From assembly GCF_039543205.1 (NCBI RefSeq), contig NZ_BAABJH010000001.1, positions 1,426,001-1,490,000 of the forward strand: a stretch of DNA of 64,000 nucleotides, read 5' to 3'. Shown piece by piece: positions 18,179-26,005 of this stretch (position 1 is the first letter of the stretch; each line of letters begins with the position of its first letter). The stretch is from Flaviramulus_B aquimarinus. GTDB taxonomy: Bacteria > Bacteroidota > Bacteroidia > Flavobacteriales > Flavobacteriaceae. The position numbers were made by a program, and so were the translations under genes. The notes beneath the pieces were generated by a model. The model ran no database searches and was not told the origin of the DNA. It worked only from the letters and a program-made list of their open reading frames with translations.

Positions 18179-19492
18179 ATGGATAGACATCTTAATCTTT
18201 TTAAATTTTTTAATCAAAACGATTCTGCCGAATATTTAGAGAAAAATATCAGTAGAGCTCTAGTTTTGTGTTTACAAAATGACACATTATTATTACATCA
18301 ATTTATAAAGGTAATCATATCTAAACAGGATTATGAATATTTATTAGCAAACAAAATAAGAGATTCTAAAGTACATATAGATATTGAAAAAGCAGCTACA
18401 CAATTACAAGCCTCAAGTATGCGTAGCGTTTATGCTATAATGCTAACGGAGCAATTATTAGAAGAAGCAGATTTCTTTAATTTAAGCTATACACAACATG
18501 GAGATTACCAACCTGTAACAGACATTGTTATTAGTATTGGTGATATCTTAATTATGATTGAAGTTAAAAGAACAAACGAAAATTGTAAACAACAACTATA
18601 CAATCAATTACACGTAGCTTTTGAAAAAAGGATAAATCAAAAAACTACTACTGTTAAAAGTATTACTTGGAGAAAAGTTTTAGAGGATATTAGCAGAGTT
18701 AATACCTTTAATGCGTTCACCACTTCACCTACATTATTCACGGATAACTTTATAAACCTTGTACGTCAACATAAGCTACATTGGCTACCAGTTGAGCCTT
18801 TTTCAAATTTATCGAGTAGAGAAATAGATAATGATAAAAGGTATCGAAGACTTGAAGCGTGCATATTAAGCGCAGGATCTAAACTAGAATTATTAAATAA
18901 ATCTAATCGATCAGGGTTTAAGTTTCAGAAAGCTTGGGCAGACGAGATTTTAATGTGGTTTGGTTATCGCAATAAAGAATTGTTTCTTAATATTTATTTA
19001 TGGCCCGCAAACACAAAGGGTCAAGGTTGGCCGGTATTCTATAATACGAGCTGGGATTGGTTAAATACTAAATCAATTACGACTAGTTGTGGTACTTTTG
19101 AGATTGAAGTTACAAATGAAATTAAATTTTCTCATATTCAAGGGAACTTTTTAGGGGCAATAAATCATTCATCGAAAGAAGAAGTGAAAGAGATTAATAC
19201 GACTGCAAATTTCGAGAAATACGCTGGAAAGGTTGATAAAAATAGATGGAAGGAAATTGAATCTTTCCTAGATTCACATTTCATTAAAAGTTTTGATTGG
19301 AGAGCAAAATGCGACTACGATGATTTCACCAATTCAGGGAGAACTTTCTACAATTTATCTTTAGGTTTTCAAGTATGTGTTGCTGTACCCTATTCTGTAA
19401 TTTCTTTCATTGACACAAAAGCAGAAGACTCCTCGAACTTTACTGCATTACTAGTTGAAATAAACAACTTCTTCGAAAAACTATTAGATTAA
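18179..19492 (+). CDS. PD-(D/E)XK nuclease-like protein, fourth gene of the RM operon
   Basis: A 437-residue protein whose start lies 4 bp after hsdR, so it belongs to the hsdMSR operon. Residues 115-130 read DIVISIGDILIMIEVK, a D-x12-E-V-K arrangement on two predicted strands that fits the PD-(D/E)XK nuclease core. The following QQLYNQL resembles the helix Q-x3-Y after that core in PDDEXK_4-type proteins. The C-terminal third (FDWRAKCDYDDF...LSLGFQVCVAVPY) has no motif I know. It could be an extra nuclease, an accessory restriction factor, or a separate defence gene riding on the operon. I cannot name the family with certainty. Confidence 0.6.
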   Translation: MDRHLNLFKFFNQNDSAEYLEKNISRALVLCLQNDTLLLHQFIKVIISKQDYEYLLANKIRDSKVHIDIEKAATQLQASSMRSVYAIMLTEQLLEEADFFNLSYTQHGDYQPVTDIVISIGDILIMIEVKRTNENCKQQLYNQLHVAFEKRINQKTTTVKSITWRKVLEDISRVNTFNAFTTSPTLFTDNFINLVRQHKLHWLPVEPFSNLSSREIDNDKRYRRLEACILSAGSKLELLNKSNRSGFKFQKAWADEILMWFGYRNKELFLNIYLWPANTKGQGWPVFYNTSWDWLNTKSITTSCGTFEIEVTNEIKFSHIQGNFLGAINHSSKEEVKEINTTANFEKYAGKVDKNRWKEIESFLDSHFIKSFDWRAKCDYDDFTNSGRTFYNLSLGFQVCVAVPYSVISFIDTKAEDSSNFTALLVEINNFFEKLLD

Positions 19493-19504
19493 TTAAAGAA
19501 TGTA

Positions 19505-19530
19505 AAGCCCAACCAATTAAGATTGGGCTT
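19505..19530. terminator. Hairpin between convergent operons
   Basis: AAGCCCAA (19505-19512) pairs with TTGGGCTT (19523-19530) around a 10-base loop. It lies between the end of the plus-strand RM operon and the end of the minus-strand mobile-element operon, so it may serve both directions. The T-run is modest on the minus side and weak on the plus side. Confidence 0.6.
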
Positions 19531-19534
19531 CGTC

Positions 19535-20569
19535 TCAACTCAAAAACCAACGATGTTTAGAATCATCATTGATGGCATTAGCCAGTCCTTTTGTAAAATC
19601 AAAAGCATTGACATTCCTTGATAGGAAAGAGTCTATGTAAGAGCTCTTATTAGCTCCTGTGAAGAGATTAAATACATTCCAAAGGTTGATGTCTCCATTG
19701 TCATTTCTACAAAAGCTATCATCTAAATAATAGTCTTTAGCTACTGTAGAGATTTGTCCATCATTAAGCATTAACTCTGGGATTTGAGATTTTTCCTGTT
19801 TAGGTAAATAATTATATAATCTTGCTCTACCAATAAGCTGTGCAAATTGTTGTTCAGTTAAATTTTGTTGAGACAATTGTTTCATTTCCTGTAAATGCTT
19901 TTGTGCATTGTAACCTTGAATTAACTCTAAAATCTTAGATTGTAATTCCATGTAATTTCCAACTCGCATTTCGTCTTGATAACCATCTGTAGAGATACAT
20001 AAATTACAGCATACCATATTTTTAAACCCAATAAAAAACTTAAATTTTTCATAGGTTTTTCGGTTATAGAGGTTTTCTTGATTGTAAGCTCTAACACCAC
20101 CAACAGTTAATGATACATCATTCCCATTTATGTTTTCTGTAATCGAAGGTATTCTAATGATAAATGCCATTCTTTCAAAGTACTGCGTTTTTTCATGCTC
20201 TAACAATTCTTTTACTGGCTTGTAAATTGCATCAGCAGTTCTACCTTTAATTTGATGTGAAACTCTAACTTCGGGTACTTCGATAGCGTGATGTGAAAAC
20301 ACCTTACCAACACAATCTTGAGCTATCTCTATAAACTCCTGATGCGCTAAGGTCTTTTCATTATCTTTTGAAAATACAGGAATAATGCAATCATGCTTTA
20401 AAGTAGAAAGGCTAACCTCTTTTGTGTTAGCCTCTATAAATGGGTTCTGTTGATAAACTTTATTTTCTGAAGGTATTTCTAAATTATGAACAACCTCTAG
20501 CTTACCTTCAGAAGAATTATGTATTCCATTACGTTGGTTGTTAAGCTCTGTCGCTGATATTATTTCCAT
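19535..20569 (-). CDS. DUF3871 family protein of a mobile element
   Basis: A 344-residue protein that I recognise as DUF3871, a Bacteroidota-specific family found in integrative elements and of unknown function. Visible features are VRVSHQIKGRTADAIYK near residue 100, FMVCC/NLCISTDGYQDEM-type Cys residues near 185-195, and a C-terminal NVFNLFTGANKSSYIDSFL. The overall shape recalls phage-type single-strand-annealing or DUF932-like proteins, but that is only an impression. Its start overlaps the end of the upstream RecA-like ATPase gene by 29 bp, so the two are probably made and used together in element DNA metabolism. Confidence 0.75.
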   Translation of the reverse strand: MEIISATELNNQRNGIHNSSEGKLEVVHNLEIPSENKVYQQNPFIEANTKEVSLSTLKHDCIIPVFSKDNEKTLAHQEFIEIAQDCVGKVFSHHAIEVPEVRVSHQIKGRTADAIYKPVKELLEHEKTQYFERMAFIIRIPSITENINGNDVSLTVGGVRAYNQENLYNRKTYEKFKFFIGFKNMVCCNLCISTDGYQDEMRVGNYMELQSKILELIQGYNAQKHLQEMKQLSQQNLTEQQFAQLIGRARLYNYLPKQEKSQIPELMLNDGQISTVAKDYYLDDSFCRNDNGDINLWNVFNLFTGANKSSYIDSFLSRNVNAFDFTKGLANAINDDSKHRWFLS

Positions 20570-21416
20570 TTTGACTAAAATTTTCTGGTTTAACTAATTG
20601 TTCTAACTGTTCTTTTTTTCTTCTAAACTGGGGTTGTAAAGCCTGTTGAAATGAAGGGTTATCATTGTACAATTTTGTAAGCTCTGATATTGATAAAACT
20701 GAATTGATTTTCTCTACAACATCTTTTACTGTTACAGGTTTGGCATTACACCATTTCAGTAATCTTTCTCCCGTTTTAGAGGTAATAACAAATTCAGGTT
20801 TATTCATAAACAATCCTGTTCGATCTTTACTCGATTTGGCTAAATGCTGATCATTTATCAACTCAAAATTTACAGTCAATTCATATTCAAACCCTTCTCT
20901 TGTAATTTCTTTAGTTCCATGTTTTACAACTTTAGTTCTACCATTGGAACCAACATCTAAAGAGTAATCAATTTTTCTTCTTGCTGTTGTGATAATATGA
21001 CAAGTAGATTGCAATATATTATCAATAAAGGCTTGATGTCTTGGAGTGACTTTTGCCCAATCTTGGAATCTTCCTCCTAATTTTTCTTGAATTTGTAAGC
21101 ACCCTCCTGCACCTTGCCACTCATGGGTAATAGAATCAATTATTATGACTTCTATTCCTGCTTTTTCACAAACCTCAATAGCTTCAATATATCTTTCTGG
21201 TGAAAATGGAGCTTGCAGATCTAATACATTAAAATTTCCTAAATCTGAATACAGACTTGCTGATGAGTTTTCTGTATCAATTACAGCTACTTTATTCCAG
21301 TCATTGGTCATTCCATAGGCTAATAATAAAGCACTATGTGTTTTACCAAATCCACTTGGGCCCGAGATTCCTAATCTCAATTTTACATTTTGTTTTTTGC
21401 TTTGTTTTAATAGCAT
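20541..21416 (-). CDS. RecA/Sak4-like AAA ATPase of a mobile element
   Basis: A 291-residue ATP-binding protein. Walker A GPSGFGKT is at residues 19-26 and Walker B IEVIIIDS near 95-102, followed by SITHEWQGAGG. This matches the phage nucleotide-binding AAA_24 family, which includes RadA/RecA-core 'Sak4' recombinases that work with a phage SSB in annealing. The C-terminal ~60 residues are charged and probably helical. It is co-transcribed with the DUF3871 gene (29-bp overlap). A role in recombination or replication of the island is inference from family and context. Confidence 0.75.
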   Translation of the reverse strand: MLLKQSKKQNVKLRLGISGPSGFGKTHSALLLAYGMTNDWNKVAVIDTENSSASLYSDLGNFNVLDLQAPFSPERYIEAIEVCEKAGIEVIIIDSITHEWQGAGGCLQIQEKLGGRFQDWAKVTPRHQAFIDNILQSTCHIITTARRKIDYSLDVGSNGRTKVVKHGTKEITREGFEYELTVNFELINDQHLAKSSKDRTGLFMNKPEFVITSKTGERLLKWCNAKPVTVKDVVEKINSVLSISELTKLYNDNPSFQQALQPQFRRKKEQLEQLVKPENFSQNGNNISDRA

Positions 21417-21467
21417 CCTATTTTTTTTTAAAAGTTAATATTCATTTGAATTGATTCATTTTTTAAT

Positions 21468-21501
21468 GAAAAAAGGTTAACTCCTAAATGAAATTAACCT
21501 T
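21468..21501 (-). terminator. Terminator downstream of the integrase gene
   Basis: On the minus strand AAGGTTAA (21501-21494) pairs with TTAACCTT (21480-21473), followed by a T-run. It lies 26 bp after the integrase stop and before the RecA-like gene, so the integrase is a separate transcription unit. Confidence 0.7.
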
Positions 21502-21526
21502 TGATTAGAATTGAAAACTTAATACC

Positions 21527-22735
21527 TTATAAATCCAATAGTCTCCTATTCTCTTTATCTAATATTTCGTTATCAAATTCTTTTAAATAGGACATTGTAA
21601 TTTGTACATCAGTATGCCCCATCATTTCAGAAATAATATCTGTACTCGTCCCTATTTGCTTTAAAATCGTAGCAAAGCTATGTCTAGCTACATAAGATGT
21701 TAATTTGCTTTTTACTCCAGCTAATTCTCCTATTTTTTTAAGTTTAGCATTGTATCGACTAATTACTTTATGTTTTCTATTATCGATTTGTTGCGGAGTT
21801 AAATCATTCTTTAAAAGAATAGGGAAAACATATTTCGTGTTTCTATTTTGAGCCTTATAATAATCTAAAATCTCCTGAGCTTTATCTACAATTTCAACAC
21901 TAAATTGCTTCTTTGTTTTTGCTCTTGTATAATGAATTCGACCATCTATAATGTCTGACCATTTAAGCATCATCATATCTGCAAAATTGATTCCTCTTGA
22001 ATAAAATGAAAACAAGAAATAATTATGTGCTTCCACTAATGATTCATGTTCTGTTAAATCCAAATCCCTAATTCGTTTGAATTCATCAATTTTTAATGCT
22101 CTCTTTTTAGGCGTAGATTTTAACCTAGAAATTTTATAATATTTAAATGGATAGAGGTCTTGGTTAATAATGTTTCTTTCAATAGCCTTATTAAATATTG
22201 CTCTGATCGCCCTCATTTTAACTTTTATACCCCCATTACCATTACCTACACCTCTCATATGGCTTTCGAGTTTTTCTAAAAACGAAACATCAACATCTTT
22301 AAAGGAAATATTTTTGCCTTTAAATTTAACTAATGTACTTTTTGCTCCTTTATAAGATTTAGCATTTCCAATTCTACCAGCATTTGTCATTTCCTCCATA
22401 ATCTCATTAAAAAAGGAAATTATGTTACTGTTCTTATTTTTTTCAATTCCTCTAAATTTCTTCTCAAATTCATCTAATGAAAAATTATAATCATCATTCC
22501 TAAAATTCCGTATTATATTATTTGCTTTTACTCTTTCTTTCAATAACACCTCGTTATCAGCTTTATAGTTTGGATGATTTTTAGTGAATGATTCGTTTTC
22601 AAAATCTTCTTTATAACAACTCATTCCTAGACTAATAAGTTTTCTTTTTCTGTTTTTAATAATTTGTAGATACACACGATGTTTCCCTGTTGATAATTGT
22701 TTTGAAGCAATTACCAATTTTATTGATAAATTCAT
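21527..22735 (-). CDS. int: Tyrosine-type site-specific integrase
   Basis: A 402-residue tyrosine recombinase of the Bacteroidota phage-integrase type. It has an N-terminal arm-binding domain (to ~110), a SAM-like core-binding domain (~110-210) and the catalytic domain. Catalytic residues visible are Arg in FYSRGINFADMM (near 250), Lys in RAKTKKQFS (near 275), the ARHSFAT box (near 350), the GH of MMGHTDVQ and the nucleophile Tyr in MSYLKEFD (near 385). It presumably integrates and excises the island at the tRNA-Asn gene 2.8 kb away. The gap upstream (22736-22811) holds a short dyad AACTACC/GGTAGTT. Confidence 0.9.
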   Translation of the reverse strand: MNLSIKLVIASKQLSTGKHRVYLQIIKNRKRKLISLGMSCYKEDFENESFTKNHPNYKADNEVLLKERVKANNIIRNFRNDDYNFSLDEFEKKFRGIEKNKNSNIISFFNEIMEEMTNAGRIGNAKSYKGAKSTLVKFKGKNISFKDVDVSFLEKLESHMRGVGNGNGGIKVKMRAIRAIFNKAIERNIINQDLYPFKYYKISRLKSTPKKRALKIDEFKRIRDLDLTEHESLVEAHNYFLFSFYSRGINFADMMMLKWSDIIDGRIHYTRAKTKKQFSVEIVDKAQEILDYYKAQNRNTKYVFPILLKNDLTPQQIDNRKHKVISRYNAKLKKIGELAGVKSKLTSYVARHSFATILKQIGTSTDIISEMMGHTDVQITMSYLKEFDNEILDKENRRLLDL

Positions 22736-22811
22736 TCTAATATTTTTTAGTTAAACTACCCCAAGGTTTTGAGGTAGTTATTACATAAGTTGCAGGAATT
22801 GCAATCTTACA

Positions 22812-24071
22812 TTATGATAAAACTCTTGTAAATTTCCCATGACCAGTTTTATTAATAGCTCTTTTTTTTCGCCATTGAACTAACTTGTCATCAACTGTTC
22901 TTTCAGGTATATTGTATTTCGTACCCAATTCAACTGCTTCTTTCCTTGTAAAATGTTTTTTAAGCCCATAAAGAAACTTTTCATCTGTTTTTGATAAGAC
23001 ACCATCTTCAATATCATCATGCATTATTAGTGCATGTTTTAAAACAGTCTTTATGATTTTTAGTGATATAATAAAATCTCTATTACTACATATCAACTCT
23101 TTTTTTGCATCAATCCCTCGTAATGCAGTAAGTATCATACACATTCTATAAAACATTAGCCCATGCCTGTTTAGGTTTGATAGAAACGATTGAGAATACT
23201 CTTCTTTTACTATACTTTGAATTGACTTAAATTCGTTTAAGAATCGATTACGTTGATTTTCTGTGAACTTAAACTCTATTCTACAATCTAGTTCAGATAA
23301 CATCGAGTAAAGATTAAAGACTTTTATACCTGCTTTGTCAAAGAACGTTTTATATTCTTTCGTTTTTGGCGCAAATACATCTTTAAAATCTTGTGTTTCA
23401 TCAAACGTATACATCATAAACCTTGAAAACAATCCATTGCCTTTCGATTGCATTAAAGGCATAAATTGATTAGGGGTTCCGCTCATTACAATAGATAATT
23501 TTGGCTCTTTTATATATAGATAGAGATTATCTCCTTTTCTACAAATCGATACTGCCTCATGATGAAATGCGCTTCGTAATACATCTGAATAATTACTCCA
23601 GTCATTTTTCATCATCGCACTCATTGTATCAGCCTCAGATTCAATAATTACAATTCCATCTTTGGATGAACCTAAATATGAATACATTTCTGAACTACTA
23701 ATGTTTGCTGGAACAATTTTTATTTCAAGTTTTGGACAAGCTCCTGAGTTAGTGTCATTTTTATCATTATACTTCTTCATTTTTCTCCTACTATCTAAAA
23801 ACAATTTATCATGTATTCTTTCAACCAGTAGTCTAGAATAGTTCATAACTCCTTTACCTGATGCTGGAGGTGCAATAAATAATGTGTATAAATTTGAATA
23901 GATTTCTTTTCCATCATAATTGCCAAATACGTTAGGTAAGCAGCTACTTAATACACCTATTGAAGATAATAATACAATATCTCTTTCTCTTCCTTCAAAG
24001 CTTGATGTTGCCAATTCTAATATTTCCGGCAAATTATTATACACCAAACCATCAATCATTTCATTCTCCAT
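22812..24071 (-). CDS. DUF3987 domain protein (element primase/helicase-like)
   Basis: A 419-residue protein of the DUF3987 family, common in Bacteroidota integrative elements next to an excisionase-like HTH and an integrase. A P-loop-like APPASGKG is at about residues 71-78, and IVIESEADTM near 145 may be the Walker B strand. The C-terminal part ends in a basic winged-helix-like segment (ERTVDDKLVQWRKKRAINK). The family is thought to act in element replication or mobilisation, but its activity is not established. Its start overlaps the upstream HTH gene by 11 bp. Confidence 0.8.
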   Translation of the reverse strand: MENEMIDGLVYNNLPEILELATSSFEGRERDIVLLSSIGVLSSCLPNVFGNYDGKEIYSNLYTLFIAPPASGKGVMNYSRLLVERIHDKLFLDSRRKMKKYNDKNDTNSGACPKLEIKIVPANISSSEMYSYLGSSKDGIVIIESEADTMSAMMKNDWSNYSDVLRSAFHHEAVSICRKGDNLYLYIKEPKLSIVMSGTPNQFMPLMQSKGNGLFSRFMMYTFDETQDFKDVFAPKTKEYKTFFDKAGIKVFNLYSMLSELDCRIEFKFTENQRNRFLNEFKSIQSIVKEEYSQSFLSNLNRHGLMFYRMCMILTALRGIDAKKELICSNRDFIISLKIIKTVLKHALIMHDDIEDGVLSKTDEKFLYGLKKHFTRKEAVELGTKYNIPERTVDDKLVQWRKKRAINKTGHGKFTRVLS

Positions 24072-24348
24072 TTTCTCTTCCTTTTAAATAGTTGCGTACT
24101 TGATTTTCTTTATCTAAAACTGTTGCATTAGGATTTTGTAGCATCCATTCATCTAAATCTATTCTTTTAAAATATAGTTTGCCATTTGGTTTACTATATC
24201 TTATTGTACTTGCGGAAGTCATTTTATACAATAAGGAATCGCTAATATCCAAGTAAACACATGCTTCTTTAAAACTCATTATCTCTTTTTGCTGTGCTTT
24301 TATATTTTTTAGCAATAAGATAATTTCATTGATTTTTTCTGTTTTCAT
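24061..24348 (-). CDS. Excisionase-like helix-turn-helix protein
   Basis: A 95-residue MerR-like/HTH_17 DNA-binding protein. SFKEACVYLDISDSLLYKMT forms the helix-turn-helix (residues ~26-45), followed by the wing IRYSKPNGKLYFKRIDLDEWM. This is the layout of AlpA/Xis-type recombination directionality factors and of the small HTH gene that precedes DUF3987 in such elements. It likely controls excision or the element operon. The overlap with the DUF3987 gene implies co-expression. Confidence 0.75.
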   Translation of the reverse strand: MKTEKINEIILLLKNIKAQQKEIMSFKEACVYLDISDSLLYKMTSASTIRYSKPNGKLYFKRIDLDEWMLQNPNATVLDKENQVRNYLKGRENGE

Positions 24349-24564
24349 CTTTTTATTTTTAATGAAATACTTGACAAATAAGATTTAACTCAACGTTAAA
24401 AGACCATTATTTATCAATTGAAAAAAAACTCGGGATTGTAGTAAATTGTTGAATTTTTGTTTACTACATATTATTAAAAAGAAAACTCGTACTTAAAAAA
24501 CAAGAATACATTACTCTCGTATAAGCAGCACAAAACTATAAAGACTATATTTAATATACTCTAA

Positions 24565-24596
24565 AGTGTAAGATGAGTGTAAGACAAAGTGTAAGA
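24565..24596. repeat. Three iteron-like direct repeats AGTGTAAGA
   Basis: AGTGTAAGA occurs at 24565-24573, 24576-24584 and 24588-24596, spaced 11 and 12 bp, about one helical turn. The repeats sit in the 256-bp gap between the excisionase-like gene and the unknown gene, 8 bp from the latter's stop. Such phased repeats suit arm-type sites for an integrase/excisionase or iterons for a replication protein. Nothing else is recognisable in the gap. Confidence 0.5.
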
Positions 24597-24604
24597 GTGG
24601 TAAA

Positions 24605-25408
24605 TTATAGAAGTTTCCGAATTTCAGATTGAATACCACTAATTATCTCTTGATCCTTTTTAAAGGAAATTTTTTTAAATCGATTATAATTAGTCTGTGT
24701 CAGAATAGTACCTCCATTTGTTTTAAATCTTTTCGAATTACCTATTGTTTTACCATTGTAATTTTCAAAAAAAGGTTTGATGCATTCTAAAAAATTTACT
24801 GTTAAAACATTTTTAACTTTAAATTCTATTGTACATGTGGTTTCTGTAGCTGTTAATGCATCGATAAAGTTTTTTTCTGAAACTTTTTCATCGTTAATGA
24901 TATCATTGTCTATAGCAATAGTATACATTTCAGTAAAAACCTTTTCTGAATATCCACTTTTAACTTTAAAATATGAAGAAGTGTAATCAGGTTCCTTATT
25001 GAGAACAATATTTAAATTATACTTCTCATTCAAGTAATTTTTAATGTTTTCAATAAGCTTATTATAAACTGGAAAAGTTATTAGTAAATCTTCTTGGGAA
25101 TCTATTATATAATCTAAGGTGTTTTCTATATAATTTTTAGTTTTGGAGGTAAGACTGATTTCAATAAATATAGAATCAATATCTATTTTAATTTTTGAAT
25201 AAAAACTACTAACATTACGTTTTAAGCTGGTACTAAATAAAAACTTACTCCCATCTTGACAAACTACAATTCCTTTATTTCTGTCAATTTCGATGATAGA
25301 CTCCTCTTGACTAGTATTTCTAATGAACTCTTTCATTAAGAAATCATTATTATTTGAATTTACAAAGGTTTGAATTGTATTAAAAAGTGTAATAAGATTT
25401 TTATCCAT
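24605..25408 (-). CDS. Unknown protein at the tRNA end of the island
   Basis: A 267-residue soluble protein that I do not recognise. The frame is open further upstream to an ATG at 25468, but that ATG lies inside the terminator hairpin of the tRNA, and a TAATTTTG promoter element (25422-25415) lies between. I therefore choose the ATG at 25408. Isoleucine, asparagine and lysine are abundant, with mixed alpha/beta character. The only notable segment is the C-terminal basic stretch GKTIGNSKRFKTNGGTILTQ. It stands alone, read toward the excisionase gene but separated from it by the iteron-like repeats. It may be an accessory or defence cargo gene. Confidence 0.6.
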   Translation of the reverse strand: MDKNLITLFNTIQTFVNSNNNDFLMKEFIRNTSQEESIIEIDRNKGIVVCQDGSKFLFSTSLKRNVSSFYSKIKIDIDSIFIEISLTSKTKNYIENTLDYIIDSQEDLLITFPVYNKLIENIKNYLNEKYNLNIVLNKEPDYTSSYFKVKSGYSEKVFTEMYTIAIDNDIINDEKVSEKNFIDALTATETTCTIEFKVKNVLTVNFLECIKPFFENYNGKTIGNSKRFKTNGGTILTQTNYNRFKKISFKKDQEIISGIQSEIRKLL

Positions 25409-25414
25409 ATCAAT

Positions 25415-25445
25415 CAAAATTACAAAATGTTGCAGTAATGTTGCA
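25415..25445 (-). promoter_or_regulatory. Promoter with TGCA-N7-TGCA dyad next to the tRNA
   Basis: On the minus strand the -7 element TAATTTTG (25422-25415) lies 6 bp before the ATG at 25408. Upstream of it is TGCA-ACATTAC-TGCA (25445-25431), which resembles the dyads of the defence promoters although the spacing to the -7 element is shorter. The same bases can be read as two direct repeats AATGTTGCA with an 11-bp period, which would also fit integrase arm sites. Confidence 0.4.
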
Positions 25446-25450
25446 CCCAT

Positions 25451-25488
25451 TAAAAACAAAAAAGCCATTCAATCTCTTGAATGGCTTT
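25451..25488 (-). terminator. Terminator of tRNA-Asn
   Basis: On the minus strand AGCCATTCAA-GAGA-TTGAATGGCT (25486-25463) forms a 10-bp stem with a four-base loop, followed by TTTTTTGTTTTT. It lies 14 bp after the tRNA 3' end. Confidence 0.85.
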
Positions 25489-25499
25489 CTCTTATTAAG

Positions 25500-25573
25500 C
25501 TCCTTCTCTTGGGCTCGAACCAAGGACCCTCTGATTAACAGTCAGATGCTCTAACCAACTGAGCTAAGAAGGA
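25500..25573 (-). tRNA. tRNA-Asn(GTT)
   Basis: The acceptor stem TCCTTCT pairs with AGAAGGA, the discriminator base is G, and the D-arm is AGCTCAGTTGGTTAGAGC. The anticodon stem-loop TCTGA-CTGTTAA-TCAGA carries anticodon GTT. The T-arm reads GGTTCGAGCCC. The gene has no encoded CCA. It marks the right edge of the island and the presumed integrase target. A GIY-YIG gene ends 3 bp upstream of it. Confidence 0.93.
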
Positions 25574-25576
25574 GTG

Positions 25577-25861
25577 TTAATTATATTTATTTTTAAGCTT
25601 TTTCGTGATTTCAGAATATTTTTTGAGATTCTGAATATACGTTTTGCTTTTCATTTTTTTAATATGAGTTTCTATTTTTCTTGCTTGTTCTCTACTACAA
25701 CATTCAATTGAATAGTATAAAACCCAATCTGATGCTTGTTTTGTATAAGCTGAATCATAAAAACCTGAATTATGTTGCTTAATCCTTTCTTGGATATCTA
25801 AAGCTTCACCAACATAAAATTTGTCAAGTAAATTAGAATACAAGATGTAAACAAAATTCAT
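25577..25861 (-). CDS. GIY-YIG nuclease family protein (UPF0213-like), lodged at the tRNA
   Basis: A 94-residue single-domain GIY-YIG protein. The paired motifs are VYILYSN (residues 4-10) and YVGEA (16-20). The catalytic Arg is in QERIKQHNSG (near 26) and the helix ends at ARKIETHIKKMKS with a Glu near 64. Its stop is 3 bp from the 5' end of the tRNA-Asn gene, and an 18-bp copy of the tRNA's 5' end region lies on its other side. Such small GIY-YIG genes are scattered beside RNA genes and repeats in flavobacteria. The domain is intact here. It may nick DNA at its own insertion site, which is inference. Confidence 0.85.
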   Translation of the reverse strand: MNFVYILYSNLLDKFYVGEALDIQERIKQHNSGFYDSAYTKQASDWVLYYSIECCSREQARKIETHIKKMKSKTYIQNLKKYSEITKKLKNKYN

Positions 25862-25893
25862 TTTAATATTTTAAAGAACTTTTCCTCTCCCTT

Positions 25894-25939
25894 TGCTCTA
25901 ACCTCCCGATAGCTATCGGGATGAGCTAAGAAGGAGTGT
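25894..25939 (-). pseudogene. Broken copy of the tRNA-Asn 5' part with inserted palindrome
   Basis: The segment repeats two parts of the tRNA gene: TGCTCTAACC (25894-25903; original 25547-25556) and TGAGCTAAGAAGGAGTGT (25922-25939; original 25560-25577). Between them the three bases AAC are replaced by the perfect 18-bp palindrome TCCCGATAGCTATCGGGA (25904-25921). The anticodon and T arms are absent. It is a relic of a second tRNA copy, or of a duplication made when the GIY-YIG gene moved in. Confidence 0.75.
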
Positions 25940-26005
25940 GCTTTTTCACTTAGCGAGTGCAAATATATGTTGTTTTTTAAATACTACAAATATTTTTTAA
26001 TAAAA

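Larger units (their letters stand above)
1..25500. mobile_element. Right part of a tRNA-Asn-linked genomic (defence) island
   Basis: The segment carries three defence-type modules and, at its right side, a minus-strand block of mobile-element genes (tyrosine integrase, excisionase-like HTH, DUF3987, DUF3871, RecA-like ATPase). It ends at the 3' end of a tRNA-Asn gene, a classic integration site for tyrosine recombinases. Everything to the right of the tRNA is ordinary chromosome. I searched by eye for a second copy of the tRNA 3' end inside the window and found none, so the left boundary is probably outside the window. That the defence genes and the integrase block are one element is inference from adjacency and from shared promoter dyads. 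Confidence 0.6.

Noticed and set aside
25408..25468. Start of the unknown gene at ATG 25468
   Set aside because: That ATG lies in the tRNA terminator stem and upstream of a TAATTTTG promoter element; 25408 is the better start.
1..25500. Left attachment site inside the window
   Set aside because: No second copy of the tRNA-Asn 3' end was found by eye on either strand left of the integrase.
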